Below, one piece after another: positions 1-10,452 of a DNA stretch of 64,000 nucleotides. Within the stretch, counting starts at the first letter, position 1, and the number at the start of each line of letters is the position of its first letter. Where the stretch lies: NCBI GenBank assembly GCA_003427395.1, contig BFEA01000746.1, positions 78,372 through 142,371 on the forward strand. The letters are read 5' to 3'. The DNA is from Chara braunii (Eukaryota; Streptophyta; Charophyceae; Charales; Characeae). The position numbers and the translations under genes are program-made. The notes below the pieces were generated by a model. It had not been told where the DNA came from and did not search any database. It saw only the letters and a list, made by a program, of their open reading frames with translations.

Positions 1-270
1 CTAATGCTGTTGTGCTTGGCCCAATCTGTATCAGGTTCTGCACCTGGCACAATACCAGACGCGGTACCTGAGCCTAATGCTGTTGTGCTTGGCCCTGTCA
101 ATTGGTCCAAAGGAGTCTGTACCTTACCTGTTACAACTGGCCAGGGTTAGTCATGGTTAGTCCTTTACACCTGACTTTTTTGTTTTGGCTATGGTTAGTC
201 CTTGCCTTACAAGTTACAACTGACTATAGTTAGTCATGGTTACTATTTTTTTGGCTATGGTTAGTCCTTG
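1..270. repeat. short direct repeats, AT-rich flank
   Basis: A 22-base stretch (starting CTAATGCTGTTGTGCTTGGC) occurs at 1 and again near 74. A second one (TTTTGGCTATGGTTAGTCC) occurs near 179 and 246. The sequence between them repeats variants of TAGTCATGGTTAGTCC. No coding potential is visible. The block looks like a degenerate tandem array cut by the window edge. Confidence 0.6.
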
Positions 271-725
271 CACTATACCATTCAATGTACAGCTATATCC
301 TTGTCTTCATAGATTCCTATGGTGAATCGCCAAGGCTCGCATCTTATTTCCGGGCTCCCATTTTGTTGCCTCCTGTTGTTGTAAGGAGGCGTTCCGTCGA
401 CTTTTGATCGTCTCCCCGTCTGTCGGGGCCTGTTCTCTGTAGTCTGTGCCGACGCAGGGTGCAGCTTTGCATATTCGCGACCAGCGTAAAGTTAATCATC
501 ACGCTCCTTTCGCTTCTCCCTGCCACGAATGAGGGAGAAAGAGCCTGACTCTTTCAGGCACTGGGTTGTTGTTGTGTGTGTGTGGAAAGCGGAGGAGCCT
601 GGCCTGTTGAGTTGGTTTCGAGGCGTACACTGCAGCTGCTGAACGATGCTGATCGGATGGAGACTCACTTGTTCTCATCTATCTTATGTTGTGTAGGGTG
701 GTCCATACATAGGACTTCATTCATA
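271..725. other. no recognisable feature
   Basis: I see no gene, RNA or transposon signature here. The short open frames have no domain-like composition. Confidence 0.5.
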
Positions 726-776
726 AGCTGATGATGCTGATGCTGATGCTGATGCTGATGCTGATGCTGATGATGG

Positions 777-815
<39 letters not shown>
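726..815. repeat. (GATGCT)n/(GAT)n microsatellite
   Basis: Consecutive TGATGC units pass into a GAT run. Apparent poly-His or poly-Ser open frames across it are repeat artefacts, not genes. Confidence 0.95.
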
Positions 816-817
<2 letters not shown>

Positions 818-923
818 GCATCTGTGTAATTTTGAGTAGATGGGTTGATAGAACTTGATACACACTAAAGACGGTGTGGTGAGGGTATTTTTGTTGCACA
901 CTAGTCCGCGATCGGGCATTTTC

Positions 924-967
924 TCTCAACTTCAAACGCCGAGAGTCTCAACTTCAAACGCCGAGAG
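924..967. repeat. 22-bp perfect tandem duplication
   Basis: Two identical 22-base units (starting TCTCAACTTCAAACGCCGAG) abut at 924-945 and 946-967. Confidence 0.9.
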
Positions 968-1097
968 AGGTTCAAAGCGATCCGACGTGTGTGGTTGCCC
1001 TGTGTGTTAGGACGGCCGACAGGTCCTGGTTAGAGAACTCTGGACCATAGACTCGACCGCGTCTTGTTCTGTGTGAACCAAATGGTTGCTTCGGCGT

Positions 1098-1720
1098 CCG
1101 GTTTTTCGTCCGTCTGTACGGAACATGTGTGGGTGGTTGGTGCCGGACCATTGCCAGCTGTCCCCTCCTTGCCCTCGTCAGCTTTTGTTCGAGTTATCGA
1201 GAATGCAGTGGGCCGAGTGCCACTGCGTTCTTCGTTCACCGTGTAAAATTTTGCATGTTATTTATACACACAAATTTTGAAATGTCATTTATAAAAAAAA
1301 CAATTATCTCATGTGTAGGTGTGGAACAATCTCATGTGGTTTCTCGTGAGCACTGCGCATGTGTGTGGTCGGCGTCTGTCTATTGCCAGCTGTCCGCCTT
1401 GCCTCCATCACTTTTTGTTAAGGGTAATGGAGAATGTAGTGGCTTGAGTGACGCCGTGTTCTCCATTTACCGTGTCAAATTTTGCATCTTATTGATATTG
1501 CTTGAGCTCATATGGCACACTATATTTTCGCATTTCACCAAAAGAATAATGTGGGCTGGTCACACAATGCAGTTTATCTCAACTGCTGACAGCTTGCCAC
1601 AACATTGGCGAGCCATCAAGAAAAAACAAAAAAAAAACAAAAAAAAAAAACATTTAACTCATGCGTAGGTGTCAAATGATCTCATTTTGACTTCGCTTGT
1701 CATGCCATCAAGACTGGGAT
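1098..1720. repeat. degenerate tandem repeat, about 230-350 bp period
   Basis: Segments around 1130-1285 and 1360-1500 align along their length: both hold ATTGCCAGCTGTCC, then TTTTTGTT, then a GAGAATG(C/T)AGTGG box, then a TCAAATTTTGCAT-like end. A partial third copy starts near 1655 (CTCATGCGTAGGTGTC, compare CTCATGTGTAGGTGTG at 1309). An A-rich run at 1619-1650 separates copies. Frames across it are not conserved between copies, so I do not call a gene. Confidence 0.65.
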
Positions 1721-2421
1721 GAGTGTCACGGGGATCGCATTTGTTCGACCTGTAGAGAGGCAACCGGGATGAATGCCACTGCTTGCTGTGGGTGTACTGT
1801 GTGTGCACACTTCGGATGGTGCAGTACCTCTTAGCCTGGTTTGATCAGCAGACTATGTGTAGTATGTGGCAAATTTTTTTTCTTCTTCTTTTTTATGGTT
1901 ATTTATTTATTTATTAATATTACTTAATTTCACTTATTTAAAGTACTTTTATTATTTATTTTTATTTTTATTAAACCAGTCTATGTGGCAATTCGTTGAT
2001 AGTCGATGTCCTTTTTTGTCACCATAATGTAACTGTGACTAACATCCGCTCTTTTCTTTACACGGTGTATGGGCGTGGTCCCCCCCACCTGCCCGGGTTA
2101 TCCTTTTCTGGCCGTCGATCCTTGTATCCGAGGGTCAGAGGGACGCAGGGCCTGGAAAATGGCCCTAGTGTGCAGGCGCAGCATGTAACAGTCCCTGTAC
2201 AATGTTGTGAATGTATCAGCTGGAAATCGGGTCCAGCGCCTGTTTGTGTTGATGCAATCTATATGATCTGTGCTTCGTATGCCTGTGCTGTGAGAGGGTT
2301 CCATCTGCTGTGTGTGCTGTGGGTGACAGTGTTGTGCTGTGGTGCTTTTGTATCTTAGTTGTGTAATATGATGCATGATGTGAGTGTGTTGGTGTGTTGA
2401 GTGAGGTTTTTCTTTTTTTCT
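1721..2421. other. AT-rich spacer and unassigned sequence
   Basis: A low-complexity A/T stretch lies at 1870-1980. The rest has no supportable gene. A fragment of the LINE/SINE 3' module in minus sense (GGAAATCGGGTCCAGCG) is visible near 2222-2238. Confidence 0.5.
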
Positions 2422-2602
2422 AACCACTAGTACCTTTGCCGGTTGAGAAATGAGGGAAAACGCCAGCTCCCGAAGAATTTTGGAGGCCGGGCCCAACGAC
2501 GACTGCCATTGATTAATCTAATCGGCGGCCGTCATTTCGTTTCAGCCCTCCTGAAAGGTCGGCGGGCCGCTATTTTCCCAAGCGACAAAGGTACTAGTGG
2601 TT
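2422..2602. mobile_element. MITE-like inverted-repeat element, about 181 bp
   Basis: The ends are perfect 17-bp inverted repeats: AACCACTAGTACCTTTG at 2422-2438 and its complement at 2586-2602. Similarity continues inward with a few mismatches (CCGGTTGAGAAA against TCGCTTGGGAAA), giving a TIR near 30 bp. There is no coding capacity. I could not fix a target-site duplication; the flanks are T-rich. This fits a small non-autonomous DNA transposon of unknown superfamily. Confidence 0.7.
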
Positions 2603-2619
2603 TAGACACCAGTCTCCTC

Positions 2620-3125
2620 GCTAAAGAAGGTGATAAGAGCATCTGGTTGCTCCGATCTATTGGCGGGGAGCAGCACCAACTGGCTGAATCTCGATCATGT
2701 GCGAGTACAGACCAGAGCAATTACTCAACAACAAAGTCAAAGACTTCAGTGGATGATCGGCATTTCAACAGTCTTTCTCAAACCAGACCAGTTTGAACCT
2801 TTGTTGAAGTACAAACCAGACTAGTTTTTTTTAATACAAACTTATTACAAAGTTACAAATCCTTTCTTAGTGAACTGCAGAAGTCAATGAAGTCGACTGA
2901 ACCCGTCAAACCCGAGCGGTCAGTCGGCAAAGTCAAAGACCAGGTATAGGTTGTCAAAGTGCAATACACAGAAAGTTTGCAAGGTTCATCGGAACAGCAC
3001 ACAAAACATGCGTATTGATAAGTACCAAGTACCATCCTACGCAATCGCAACACAAGATGAGAACTGCATTTAGTCTATCCTTTCTGTCCTGCGTCGTGCC
3101 CTGGGAATCGGGTCCAGCGTCCCAT
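2620..3125 (-). mobile_element. SINE/LINE 3' module, minus sense, apparently interrupted
   Basis: At 2632-2690 the complement of the module is present: TGATAAGAGCAT (hairpin loop), then GATCTATTGGCGGGGAGCAG. The expected end of the module (GGGAATCGGGTCCAGCGTCC) appears only near 3105-3125. About 410 bp of unrelated sequence lies between. Either an insertion split one copy, or two partial copies lie close together; I saw no clear target-site duplication. Confidence 0.5.
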
Positions 3126-3485
3126 TAAGCGAACACTTTTTTGAAACGCATTAGATAGAACTTGAGAGAAGTCCTGAGGCCGTAAACCCGTTTGAAACTA
3201 CACTGGGACCTCGAAAGACAGCGGGTGTGGCGGGAACATATCCCGGAACCCCTCCGCTGGTCTCAGGGGGATGTTGGGGTCAATGGTCATCCAGTCCGTA
3301 AACACCAATCGTTAATCCCGGGGAACCTCCCTCTGCAGTTCCTCTCTGTCACCCTCACGCTTCTAACCTCCCTGCTCCACCTCCCTGGCCCCTGACCATC
3401 GTACCTCGCCCCCCCCCTCCCCAATCCCCACCCAACCAAATCCCTAGAGTACTGTGTGATTCTCTCCGAGATGTCCTTAGCCGTG

Positions 3486-3612
3486 TGTAGGGAATCCAGG
3501 ACCCCACCAATAGATGGAGCCTTCCCGACGGGGCTAGTGGTGTCTGCTTCTATCAGCACCCCTAGCAGCCGCTAGGGTTGTTTCGGCAAAACAAAAAAAA
3601 AAGGAAAGAGAA
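3486..3612 (+). mobile_element. SINE copy (3' module) inside the LINE fragment
   Basis: The module core CCCCACCAATAGATGGAGCC is followed by a hairpin (CTAGTGGTG, loop TCTGCTTCTATCAG, CACCCCTAG) and an A-rich tail (AAAACAAAAAAAAAAGG). The 5' part is shortened relative to other copies. It lies opposite in strand to the surrounding LINE and separates two LINE coding segments, so it inserted later. Confidence 0.7.
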
Positions 3613-4167
3613 AATGAAAATGATGCTTGAACTGCTCAAGCCTTTCCTCTGCCTCCACCCTGACTTGTTCTATCGCTAGGGAGCAATGCTGCCACCATAG
3701 GGTCCACAGGACAGTTCGACTCCCCAGGTGGAACATGTTTCGTTCGAAAGTATTTCGTTGAGAACCTGGGTAATGCCCCAATAAGAGTGCCCTCCAGTCG
3801 CAAGGCCACGGGTGATCCGGGACCGTCTGCCTGAGTCTAGATTCTGTCCCACCACCTCCAAGTCAATACCGCAGCCGTGCATTGTAGGAAGACGTGCTCA
3901 ATCGTCTCCTCTCTCTTCCGTGCCGGGAAGTTCATCACACAGCGCGGGCACCATGGGAGGGCACAGCCCTGTTGTTCAAGCCATGTGTGATCAATGATCC
4001 AGTTATTGGTGGGGAGACAGCGGCGTGCGAGCTGCCACTGGAGGGATGTGATCTTAGCTGGCCTGTGCTTGGCGTTTTGAAATCAGCGTATGGGGGTAAG
4101 GGACTGTTTGTCCACATTGAGGTGCCGCTGCCATCTTTCTACCACCACGTCCTTCAGGTTTAGTTTA

Positions 4168-4640
4168 ACCCTAAGCATTCTGTAGGCGGCCTCCCCACCA
4201 GCACCGTTTCCCCAACTTCTGCTCCCTCTCCCCCATTCCCCCTGCCCGTCCCGTCCCCCCCCTGGGCTCAGGTTTCGTTTAACCCTAAGCATTCTTGAGG
4301 CGGTCTTTACAGAGAGCTTTGAGAGCCACTTAGGTTTGCCTTTATATTGGTTCCTGGGAACCCTTCGAACTCCCCACCAGGACCGCTTCCCCGACTTCCA
4401 CTCCCTCTCCCCCATCCGCCCTGCCCGTCCCCTCCCCCCCCCGGGCTCAGATTTCGTTTAATTCTAAGCTTTCTGTAGGCGGCCTTTACAGAGAGCTTTG
4501 AGAGCCACTTAGGTTTGCCTTTATATTGGTTCCTGGGAGCCCTTCGAACTCCCCACCAGCACCGTTTTCCCGACTTCCACTCCCTCTCCCCCATCCCCCC
4601 TGCCCGTGCCCTCCCCCCCCTGGGCCCCCGTCCCCTCTCC
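4168..4640. repeat. about 180-bp tandem repeat within LINE sequence
   Basis: Two full units (about 4280-4460 and 4460-4640) and one shortened unit (4168-4280) share TTAGGTTTGCCTTTATATTG, a C-rich CTCCCTCTCCCCCATCC tract and GGGCTCAG(A/G)TTTCGTTTAA. On the minus strand each unit encodes a variant of the LINE motif AAYRMLRVK. This is local amplification of a LINE segment. Confidence 0.8.
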
Positions 4641-4844
4641 TCCCTGATCCTGTGATTGCCTTCCCCGAACACTGAATGTCGCCGTACCCACCTGCCTCAT
4701 CCAGCCCCTTCCCCGCCAAGCCGGCCAGGGTGCCCCGCCCCCTTCGCAATGGGCTCCATGGGACATACGACAAATGAGAGATCCCTCGTCATGACCGAAA
4801 GCAGGACAGACATGGTTTGGTCACTAAGAGTCGAGCGAAGGGGA

Positions 4845-5035
4845 GAGGGGTTTAAGGGTTTTGAGGTATAAGGGTTTCAGGGTTTAGGGGTTTAGGGGGT
4901 TAGGGGTTTAAGGGGTTAAGGGCATTAAGGATAGGATAACGCGCAGGGAAGGGTTTCAAGGTACGGTTTTAGGGTCTAGGGGTTTAGGGGTTTAAGGGGT
5001 TAAGGGCATTAAGGATAGGATACCGCACAGGGAAA
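4845..5035 (+). repeat. interstitial telomere-like (TTTAGGG-related) repeat
   Basis: GGGTTTAGGGG, TTTAGGGGG and GGGTTTAAGGGG units recur. A longer segment containing TTAAGGGCATTAAGGATAGG is present twice (about 4916 and 4999), so a larger duplication overlies the heptamer-like units. The units are degenerate, so this is not an active telomere. The heptamer type is that of plants and many green algae. Confidence 0.6.
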
Positions 5036-5600
5036 CTGTGTAAGAACGAACGGGGAAGAGTAGCTTGGTCAGCGCAAGCTGAATTCGAAGGGCAGCAGTA
5101 AGAAGCAAAAGAAGACCGCCGGACCATTGGTGGGGACTGGGAAGGGATGGAAGGAGACCACCAGGAACCGCTCCCATGGTGCTAGGAAGAGGGGCATACA
5201 TGTGACATGGGAACAGGGACACAAACGGGATACAGGATAATCTCAAAAGTATGGGACGGCGGAACTCACCCCGCAACTTGCCACAGCTACACAAGCACAA
5301 AAGCATTACAAAACACATCAGGGATGACACAGACACAGACACAGACACAGACATGAACCACACCACCCCACAATACTAGCGACACTTGGACACTGCTGCA
5401 TCGACAGTAACACATAGCCCATACACAGACATACGCTGACTAATGTTGCTTAGAACATTCACGATCCTGCCGACACACGACCTACCACACGACCCACACA
5501 ACTTAAACAACGTCGGCACAACTCTTACTCCCACCACTGCCACCACATGCAACTCTTCCGCATGCCAGGTACATAAGTTGGACAAAACTGCACATGGATG
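5036..5600. other. unassigned sequence with (CAGACA)n run
   Basis: A short CACAGA/CAGACA run lies at 5328-5353. No gene is supportable here. Confidence 0.5.
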
Positions 5601-5602
5601 CA

Positions 5603-6070
5603 GAACCAAAAGGTATGCCAAGTTGCCAACAATGGGCGGATGGAAGGCGGAATGGGGGGTCTCGGACAGAATGTGGGGCCTGCTACTGCCCACACCTGCC
5701 AAACAGATTCGACCACCAGGATGACACATAACGTCACTGCAAAGGTACCATACAGGGACGCTGGACCCGATTTCCAGCAGGTGCAGCTCCCAACCAATAG
5801 ATGGAGCTGTCAACGCGGGGCCCCACTTAAAAGGGAAGAACCAAAAGGTACGCCAAGTTGCCAACAATGGGCGGATGGAGGCGGAATGGGGGGTCTCGGA
5901 CAGAATGTGGGGCCTGCTACTGCCCACACCTGCCAAACAGATTCGACAGCCAGGATGACACATAACGTCACTGCAAATGTACCATACAGGGACGCTGGAC
6001 CCGATTTCCAGCAGGTGCAGCTCCCAACCAATAGATGGAGCTGTCAACGCGGGGCCCCACTTAAAAGGGA
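5603..6070. repeat. 235-bp direct tandem duplication
   Basis: Units 5603-5837 and 5838-6070 are nearly identical (both start GAACCAAAAGGTA(T/C)GCCAAG and contain the SINE module). The junction falls inside the SINE hairpin: the first copy stops after CCCACTTAAAAGGG, the second continues through the whole hairpin. Confidence 0.9.
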
Positions 6071-6125
6071 TGCTCTTATCACCCTTTTAAGTGGGCGCCC
6101 TGGAACTGAAGTTGCTTCTTTTTAC
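5989..6125 (+). mobile_element. SINE copy with perfect 14-bp hairpin
   Basis: GGGACGCTGGACCCGATTTC and CCAACCAATAGATGGAGC are followed by CCCACTTAAAAGGG (6056-6069), loop ATGCTCTTATCA, and CCCTTTTAAGTGGG (6082-6095), a perfect stem. A partial copy of the same element at 5755-5837 is part of the duplication. The T-rich/A-rich end near 6115-6130 may be a decayed tail. Confidence 0.75.
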
Positions 6126-7096
6126 AAAAAATGGTTTGCCAACGCCAGGGCCGTTGGCTAGGGACCATCACTCCACAGGGTCCATGGCCAGCCTGGCAAG
6201 CGGGATTTCGGGTCGGAAGGACCCTACTGTTAGACAAGCCATTCAGGAGTCCTACTGTCAGATGTGGCAGGACACGCATAGGATCTTTTCTCAACTGGGT
6301 GATGGGCTCAATATCTCATGGACACGTTGGAGGATCACGGAGCCCACATGGGAAAGGAGGCCCCTTCACAACTTCCAGGTCCCCCACCTTCAGACTAACT
6401 TCGTGCTCATAACAGACCATGCACCACCCTCCCGCTCGCCAATCAACCAACCCCCCGCCCCCCGTCCCTCCTCCCCCCCGCTCACCCACTCCTGCAACCC
6501 CTACCCCAGCCACTTCCCGACCCCGTCTGCCCCCCTCCTCTTCCTTTCCCTTGCACACCCATCCCCGCCCGCTCCCCCCCTCCCCCCACTCCTACGTCCC
6601 CCCCCATTCCTTGACCCTCCCCACCCCCCAAGGGACCCCGACTGCAGCAGGCGCCGGGACATTGGGGAGAACGGTGGTGTCACAAATGGTGAGCTCACCA
6701 GTTGGCTTAAAAAAAAAAGAAAAAAAGGTGGAGCCTATACATCATCAGGGATGGACTGTGAGGATAATCGGGGCCAGCTGCCAACCACGGAGTGGAAGCC
6801 GGAAGCGCTGGGGTCAGCTGCTGATCAAGAGAGGTGCCAAGAGCGGTCAGCGACAGAAGAATTGTGCCGTGTGGGGGCAGCAACAACAGCAAAACATGGA
6901 ATGGCCCGGGGAAACAGGCAGAGGAAAGATAGTTGAAAAAAATACACTGTTGAGTTGTCCTCCGGGGAGCCCCTGTTACACGGGGAGCCCCTGTTACACA
7001 GACGCCGGCTTAAAAGCCTAGGACCTTGCCCGCAAAAGGCAAAATGGCATGTCATGTGAAAACTTTGTAATTTGGACTCTGAGTTAATGTTGTAAG
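6126..7096. other. C-rich and unassigned sequence
   Basis: A long open frame across 6091-6936 on the plus strand is driven by a C-rich tract (6425-6640) and has Pro-rich composition. Part of it (RKDPTVRQAIQESY) faintly resembles the LINE C-terminal tail, but I do not call it. An 18-bp duplication (CGGGGAGCCCCTGTTACA) lies near 6963-6998. Confidence 0.4.
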
Positions 7097-7256
7097 GGGA
7101 CATTGGACCCGTTTTCCAGCAGGTGCAACTCCCCACCAATGGAACAGAGCCATCCAAAAATGGGTGAAGTAGAGGAGGTGTCTGCTCTTATCAGCACCGC
7201 CCCCACACCCGTCGTCGATGTTTTGAAAAGAAAAAGAAAAAAAAAAAAAAAAAAAG
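7097..7256 (+). mobile_element. SINE copy with A-rich tail
   Basis: GGGACATTGGACCCGTTTTC and CTCCCCACCAATGG are followed by the hairpin zone (GAGGAGGTG, loop TCTGCTCTTATCAG, CACCGCCCC) and a tail AAAAGAAAAAGAAAAAA continuing to 7256. Full length here is about 160 bp. Confidence 0.8.
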
Positions 7257-7720
7257 CACAGATTCTCAGGTGCGTATGATGAAAAGCATCTCAGGCACAC
7301 CTGGAGTCACACAAGTGATCTAGGGCGGCACTGAAGTAAATCCGCCTGCTAGTGAGATTGTGCCTCAGGGGGCAGGTCCCATTAGCTAGGCTAGACAATA
7401 GTTTGTGTGGCAGTAGAGCAACCCAAGTCTGCCTTGCAATGACTTGTGATCCCACAGTCAGTGTTTTACGCATGTTTACCTGGGCTATCAGCCAAGCCAC
7501 CCGGGTCAGCTTGTTTACGTGGGCCCACAGCGCAAGTGCTCGTGGGGCACTCCAGTAGCCTAAGGTATTTACTGAAAAAATGAGAGAAAACTTAGTTCCC
7601 CTGGGCATGCCGGTGCAAAAGGAGCTTCCCGTCAAATTGTTTTAGCCCATGGGTCCATGGCCTAGAACATTTTCAGTATTTCCCTACCTTTGTCGAAGTT
7701 TTATGCGATAATGTCCTCTT
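7257..7720. other. no recognisable feature
   Basis: No gene or repeat that I can support. Confidence 0.4.
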
Positions 7721-7721
7721 T

Positions 7722-7898
7722 TTTTATCTTTTTTTTTTTCTGCAAAAAGAGCCCTTGTGTAAGCCCTCTATCCCGGCCGTGGTAAGAGAACCGCCAGAAT
7801 TAAGGGCATATCTGTCGGTCTGCTCCATCTATTGGGGGGGAGCGGCACCTTCTGGAAACTGGGTCCAGTGTCCCATTGATACATCTTGCAACACAGAG
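7722..7898 (-). mobile_element. SINE copy, minus strand
   Basis: Read on the minus strand: GGGACACTGGACCCAGTTTC, then CCCCCCAATAGATGGAGC, then GGTTCTCTTACCACGGCC, then a long A-rich tail (the plus strand shows T-runs at 7719-7740). The hairpin loop is of the TTCTCTTACCA type, also seen near 47.04 kb. Confidence 0.7.
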
Positions 7899-9214
7899 AC
7901 TTCCAATCGTTGTTCCCAGGGCTGTAATCATTTCACTTGTCAGTCCGGGGTTCCATTGTCCAATGGAGCCGCCAGTATCACCCATCCCATCTTGGATCGC
8001 CCCTTGTCTATTTGCTCAGCCCTATTCAGCAGCTCCCCTGTTCATTATTACAACGGCTGTGCCTTTATAAACCCTTTAAACCTTGTACCATCTCAAAACC
8101 CATGCATGTCACATTATTGATCCTTAAGGCCCGCGGCAACAGAGAGCAGTACAATGAATCAAGGCTATTGCAGCACATCTGAATCTGTCTTATGTGTCAG
8201 TGGCTGTGTGAGAACCCTTGTACCGAAGACCTGTTGGTCGCCTTATCCCTCGTCAGAGCTGCGTACGTAGTCCAAGGACCCTGCTCCCACGAGTGCGTCG
8301 GTCTTCACAGTCCAACTGCAGGGCCTGTGGCAGCGAGATGTGAGTTGTCACTCCGGTCTTGGTGTCATCGCTGTTGTTGTTGCCTGTTGTTGCCAGTCCC
8401 TCCACCGTTCGTATTTCCATCGTCTTTTCTGTTGTGGCCAATGCGAGCCACAAAGCTGCAGGTCAAGAGGTCAGGAGGGCAAGGACAGGAAGGGGTGCCG
8501 CGGTGGGGCGACGCAAGAGCGGGAGGGGCGGTGTTTAGGCGATAAACTCATTGGCAGAAGCACTCCTTGAATCACGGTGTCGGCGCGAATACCCTTACAA
8601 GGGTATCCGCCATGGTTTTTGCAAGTGACAAAAAGGTTTGGTTAACCTGGATTTTGAGTGCCCGTGCTGGAAATGCGAGGGCCGTCAGCGCGCGGGCAGA
8701 GGGCTGCCTTGTCCTGGTAGAAGGTATGTGGGCGCGCAATTTTAAGGCGCGCGTGTGATTTTTCTGATTGAGTGGGCAGCCGGGGTAGCCGGCCGACCCG
8801 TACTAGGCCACGAGATTGGTTAGGGGATGAGAGTCCGCTTTTGGTTGGCGCGCGCGACAGACGGTAGGATTGGCATGCCCGTAGGCACATGGGATGGCCA
8901 CGGCGCGGGGCGGTGGCCCGGCGTGGGCACCTAGGGGCCGGGGGTATAAATGTGGGCTGAAAAGAGTGGTCAGCGCGGTATCTTGGCCGGGGGCACCGCG
9001 CGGTACTGTTTGTATGGGAGGCCGCGCCAGCTGATACCAGGTTTGGGCTTAGCCCTATCAGTTATGCCGTTGGACTATTGCGGTGGAGGTACGGGGATCA
9101 AGGTCAGCGGACGACGGTGCGGGAGCGGCGAAAGGCTTGAGGGGTCGTGGGACTATCCCCCTTGCCTTTTACAGTTATGGCGGCTGCGGTTCCCGCCCGA
9201 TTGCCGCACGTTTG

Positions 9215-9247
9215 TGGGGATATATATATATAGATATATATATATTT
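9215..9247. repeat. (TA)n microsatellite
   Basis: Two TATATATA runs separated by AGA. Confidence 0.85.
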
Positions 9248-9417
9248 TGTCCAGAATTTTTATTACTACTATTTTTTTTCACACCCGTATGTGGGCGCGA
9301 GACCGCGGTGGGTATGCCCGTGAACTGTTGAAATTCAGGCCGGAGCTCGGGCCGATTGGTTTTGCTTGGGCCCGATCAGGCACTGGCGGCACCGTGGGGT
9401 GCCTGCCATTGGGAAGG

Positions 9418-9508
9418 GTCCTTCGGGACGTCCGTAAAAATTGGAATGGTACAGGGAAATTCAGCATGGCCCCTCGCAGGGATGACGTGTAGGAGTCGAG
9501 GTAGAGAG
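9418..9508 (+). pseudogene. U6 snRNA-like sequence, diverged
   Basis: The order of U6 landmarks is kept: GTCCTTCGGGAC (5' stem-loop), TTGGAATGGTACAGGGAAATT (the ACAGAGA box reads ACAGGGA), CAGCATGGCCCCT, then GGGATGACG and GTCGAGG. There is no TATA box about 30 bp upstream and no T-run at the 3' end. The changed ACAGAGA box argues against function. U6 normally pairs with the 5' splice site and forms the spliceosome core. This is probably a retrocopy or a domesticated repeat. Confidence 0.6.
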
Positions 9509-9679
9509 GGGGGGGGCCAGGCCCGACCGCTGGTTACCGACCAGAGGCCTATGTCACGCCTCGGCACTTCTGTTCGAGCCTGGCCGCGGGAGGAGGCTAG
9601 GTTCAAGTATGATCTTACCAAGGACGGGGTGGCGTCGAGGGACGGTTCGGAGTGCGAAAGGCCGCGGTGGCAGGCCGAA

Positions 9680-9770
9680 TCCCTCGGGACGCCCGGTAAG
9701 CTGGGGACTGGCGACGGGAAGGCCAGTATGGCCTGCGCGCCGCGGAGGACGCTTATAAAATGGAGAGAGG
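9680..9770 (+). pseudogene. possible second, more diverged U6-like copy
   Basis: CCCTCGGGACGCCCGGTAAG, GGGAAGGCCAGTATGGCCTG and GGAGGACGCTTATAAAATGG follow in the same order and spacing as the U6-like copy at 9418. A shorter echo (GCGACGGGAAGGGCGACTAT) lies near 10188. The similarity is by eye and could be coincidental in GC-rich DNA. Confidence 0.3.
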
Positions 9771-10054
9771 TTGTTCTTTCCAGTTGGTTTGCCGCGCTAG
9801 CCTGGCGAAGCTGACGACGGAGGTTGCGCTGGTCGGGGGCTGGGGGATATCGCCGGCACCAGGGCGGAGTAGTACCGGGCACGAACGGGCAAGACAGTGG
9901 GAGCGGGTGATCAAACAGGGGGAAGAAAGCACGACGGAGCGGGGCGCAGCAGCGAAAAGGGAGGGAACCGGGACGGGTTCCACGTCGGGGTACATTCGGA
10001 GGTCGGACTAGCAGAGCGATGGAGGGTGGCGGGCGGATGGACGCAAAGCCCACT

Positions 10055-10452
10055 CGATCCCTGATGGAATCGGGCGGGGGAGGGGGGCGATCCCGGGGTT
10101 TTGGCCCCGGGCGAGCTGAATGGTGGAGTCGGAATGGGGAGTGGAGGAGTGTAAGAAGCGGTAGGAGAGAAAGCGGTGCGCGGAGAAGCGACGGGAAGGG
10201 CGACTATGGCGGGAGGAAAGACACGTTGCTCACTCGATTCGTGTCGGAATCGAGCGAACGAAAGCGGAAGGGGACGGTTTTTAGGTAGGGCGAGTATGCT
10301 GGCACCGTTAGTTTTAGTAGTACGCCGGTAGGATTGGAGTTAGTGAAGAGAAAGACCACACGAAGGTGAAAACGGGAAGGATACGTGCAGCGGAAGGAAT
10401 GATGAAAAAAGGGGGGAGGGATGGAGTTCTTACCCGATTCATGATAGAATCG
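10055..10452. repeat. three hairpins CGATTC...GAATCG at 180-200 bp spacing
   Basis: CGATCC-6-GAATCG at 10055-10072, CGATTC-6-GAATCG at 10235-10252 and CGATTC-6-GAATCG at 10435-10452, each preceded by CACTCGA or TACCCGA. Flanks share GGGAGG and GGGGGG tracts. This suggests a decayed tandem repeat of about 190 bp built round a small hairpin. Confidence 0.5.

Larger units (their letters stand above)
3290..4640 (-). pseudogene. LINE ORF2 C-terminal fragment (zinc-binding tail), broken
   Basis: On the minus strand, 4083-4190 encodes AAYRMLRVKLNLKDVVVERW..HLNV, matching the same segment of the LINE near 45.3 kb. Downstream, 3620-3880 encodes a WW(D)-type segment and a TVLWTLWWQHCSLA segment that matches ALWRQRCVL and ALWYKRCVLA in the other copies. 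The tail (AKDISERITQYSRDLVGWG, 3410-3480) matches KKDIQETIQNFVLNWLG of the long copy. A plus-strand SINE sits between these parts. Stops and frame changes throughout show a dead 5'-truncated copy. The 4168-4640 part was tandemly amplified. Confidence 0.75.

Noticed and set aside
665-935. Open frames encoding poly-His and poly-Ser proteins
   Set aside because: They translate a (GATGCT)n/(GAT)n microsatellite on the minus strand in two frames. No other support.
6091-6936. 281-codon Pro-rich protein
   Set aside because: The frame is kept open by a C-rich tract; overlapping frames of similar length exist in the same stretch, and the composition is not protein-like.
8950-10053. Several long overlapping ORFs on both strands
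   Set aside because: High GC lowers stop frequency; frames conflict and lack motifs, and the stretch contains U6-like RNA sequence instead.
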